Of a stretch of 20,090 nt of DNA, positions 19,834 through 20,090 are shown in pieces (within the stretch, counting starts at the first letter, position 1; the number at the start of each line of letters is the position of its first letter). The DNA comes from Candidatus Uhrbacteria bacterium (lineage in GTDB: Bacteria; Patescibacteriota; Patescibacteriia; SG8-24). Where the stretch lies: the NCBI GenBank assembly GCA_016205965.1, contig JACQSM010000076.1:1-20090 (forward strand). The letters run 5' to 3'. The position numbers and the translations under genes are program-made. The notes beneath the pieces were generated by a model that searched no databases, had not been told where the DNA came from, and was given only the letters and a program-made list of their open reading frames with translations.

Positions 19834-20090
19834 ATGGACAACAAGAGCATTCTCGCCAAAGCAGTCGGCAGCGCCGTCGCCGCCGCCGCGTACATCGGCC
19901 TGGTTGCAACGATTCCTTCTCAGGGGCGGATGCTTTTTGAAGATCGCCTGCCGAGCATCTTTGGGCCGATGGCCTTCTTGATGCTGTTCTCGCTTTCGGC
20001 CGCCGTGCTCGGACTGCTCATCTTCGCCCGGCCCGTCATGTTCTACATCGACGGCAAGAAGCGCGAGGCGGTGAAGCTGCTCGTCTATAC
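19834..20090 (+). CDS. Membrane protein, N-terminal part, unknown
   Basis: An open frame starts at the ATG at 19834 (MDNKSILAKAVGSAVAAAAY) and runs past the window edge; 85 codons are visible. There are two hydrophobic segments, at about residues 8-24 and 44-64 (GPMAFLMLFSLSAAVLGLLIF), followed by the charged turn YIDGKKREAVKLLVY that leads toward a likely third helix. TATAAA at 19813-19818 may be its -10, leaving a leader of under 10 nt. The function is not recognised, and the C-terminus is missing only because the window ends. Confidence 0.7.
   Translation, partial: MDNKSILAKAVGSAVAAAAYIGLVATIPSQGRMLFEDRLPSIFGPMAFLMLFSLSAAVLGLLIFARPVMFYIDGKKREAVKLLVY

Noticed and set aside
1..20090. UGA recoding (code 25) as in some CPR lineages
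   Set aside because: Several genes end cleanly in TGA (2581, 13005, 15456, 16092) at expected family lengths or just before the next gene.
1..20090. CRISPR array or toxin-antitoxin pair
   Set aside because: No regularly spaced direct repeats were found, and no small gene pair with toxin or antitoxin motifs was seen.

Overview
The window is a gene-dense bacterial segment with high GC and dedicated UGA stops, so it does not use a UGA-recoding code. Housekeeping genes (dnaK, dnaJ, cysS, dnaX, engB, arfB, a tRNA-Gln) are mixed with proteins that I associate with Candidate Phyla Radiation (Patescibacteria) genomes. These are a giant NVGIGT-repeat surface fibre, a membrane-anchored type IV secretion-like ATPase with a small partner gene, and a 234-aa conserved unknown. 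The CPR assignment is inferred from gene content and is not proven. No gene-free stretch exceeds 300 bases.

Layout. Positions 1-1785 hold the end of dnaK and all of dnaJ, separated by a short palindrome. Positions 1788-1949 are a striking 162-bp element: perfect 37-bp terminal inverted repeats enclose two further hairpins. Next comes a two-gene unit (1999-7402): a small polytopic membrane protein, then a 1605-aa fibre or adhesin with an N-terminal anchor. cysS (+) and a CorA-like transporter (-) converge at 8902-8948. A divergent promoter region near 9900-9950 drives corA one way. The other way it drives a helical small protein plus an 843-aa VirD4/TraG/HerA-like ATPase (10012-13007), then a conserved unknown (13063-13767) and dnaX (13854-15458). 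tRNA-Gln(CUG) follows with a strong hairpin terminator. After it come a shortened TspO, a secreted TIG-like protein with a Cys-rich CX3C tail, and a small charged protein. engB (-) and arfB (+) diverge across a 20-bp gap, and the window ends inside a membrane protein gene.

Themes. (1) Five copies of one 24-nt hairpin, all in the same orientation and four just after stop codons, show compensatory base changes in their stems. (2) Many genes carry an extended -10 (TGNTANNNT) with no obvious -35. Several starts lie where the RNA would begin, which suggests leaderless or very short-leader mRNAs. (3) Several proteins depart from their families: CorA lacks GMN, TspO lacks its first helix, and DnaX has a palindromic DNA segment read through in its linker. 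No CRISPR array, transposase gene or complete novel multi-gene system was seen. The best novelty candidates are the 162-bp element, the covarying hairpin family and the CX3C-tailed secreted protein.
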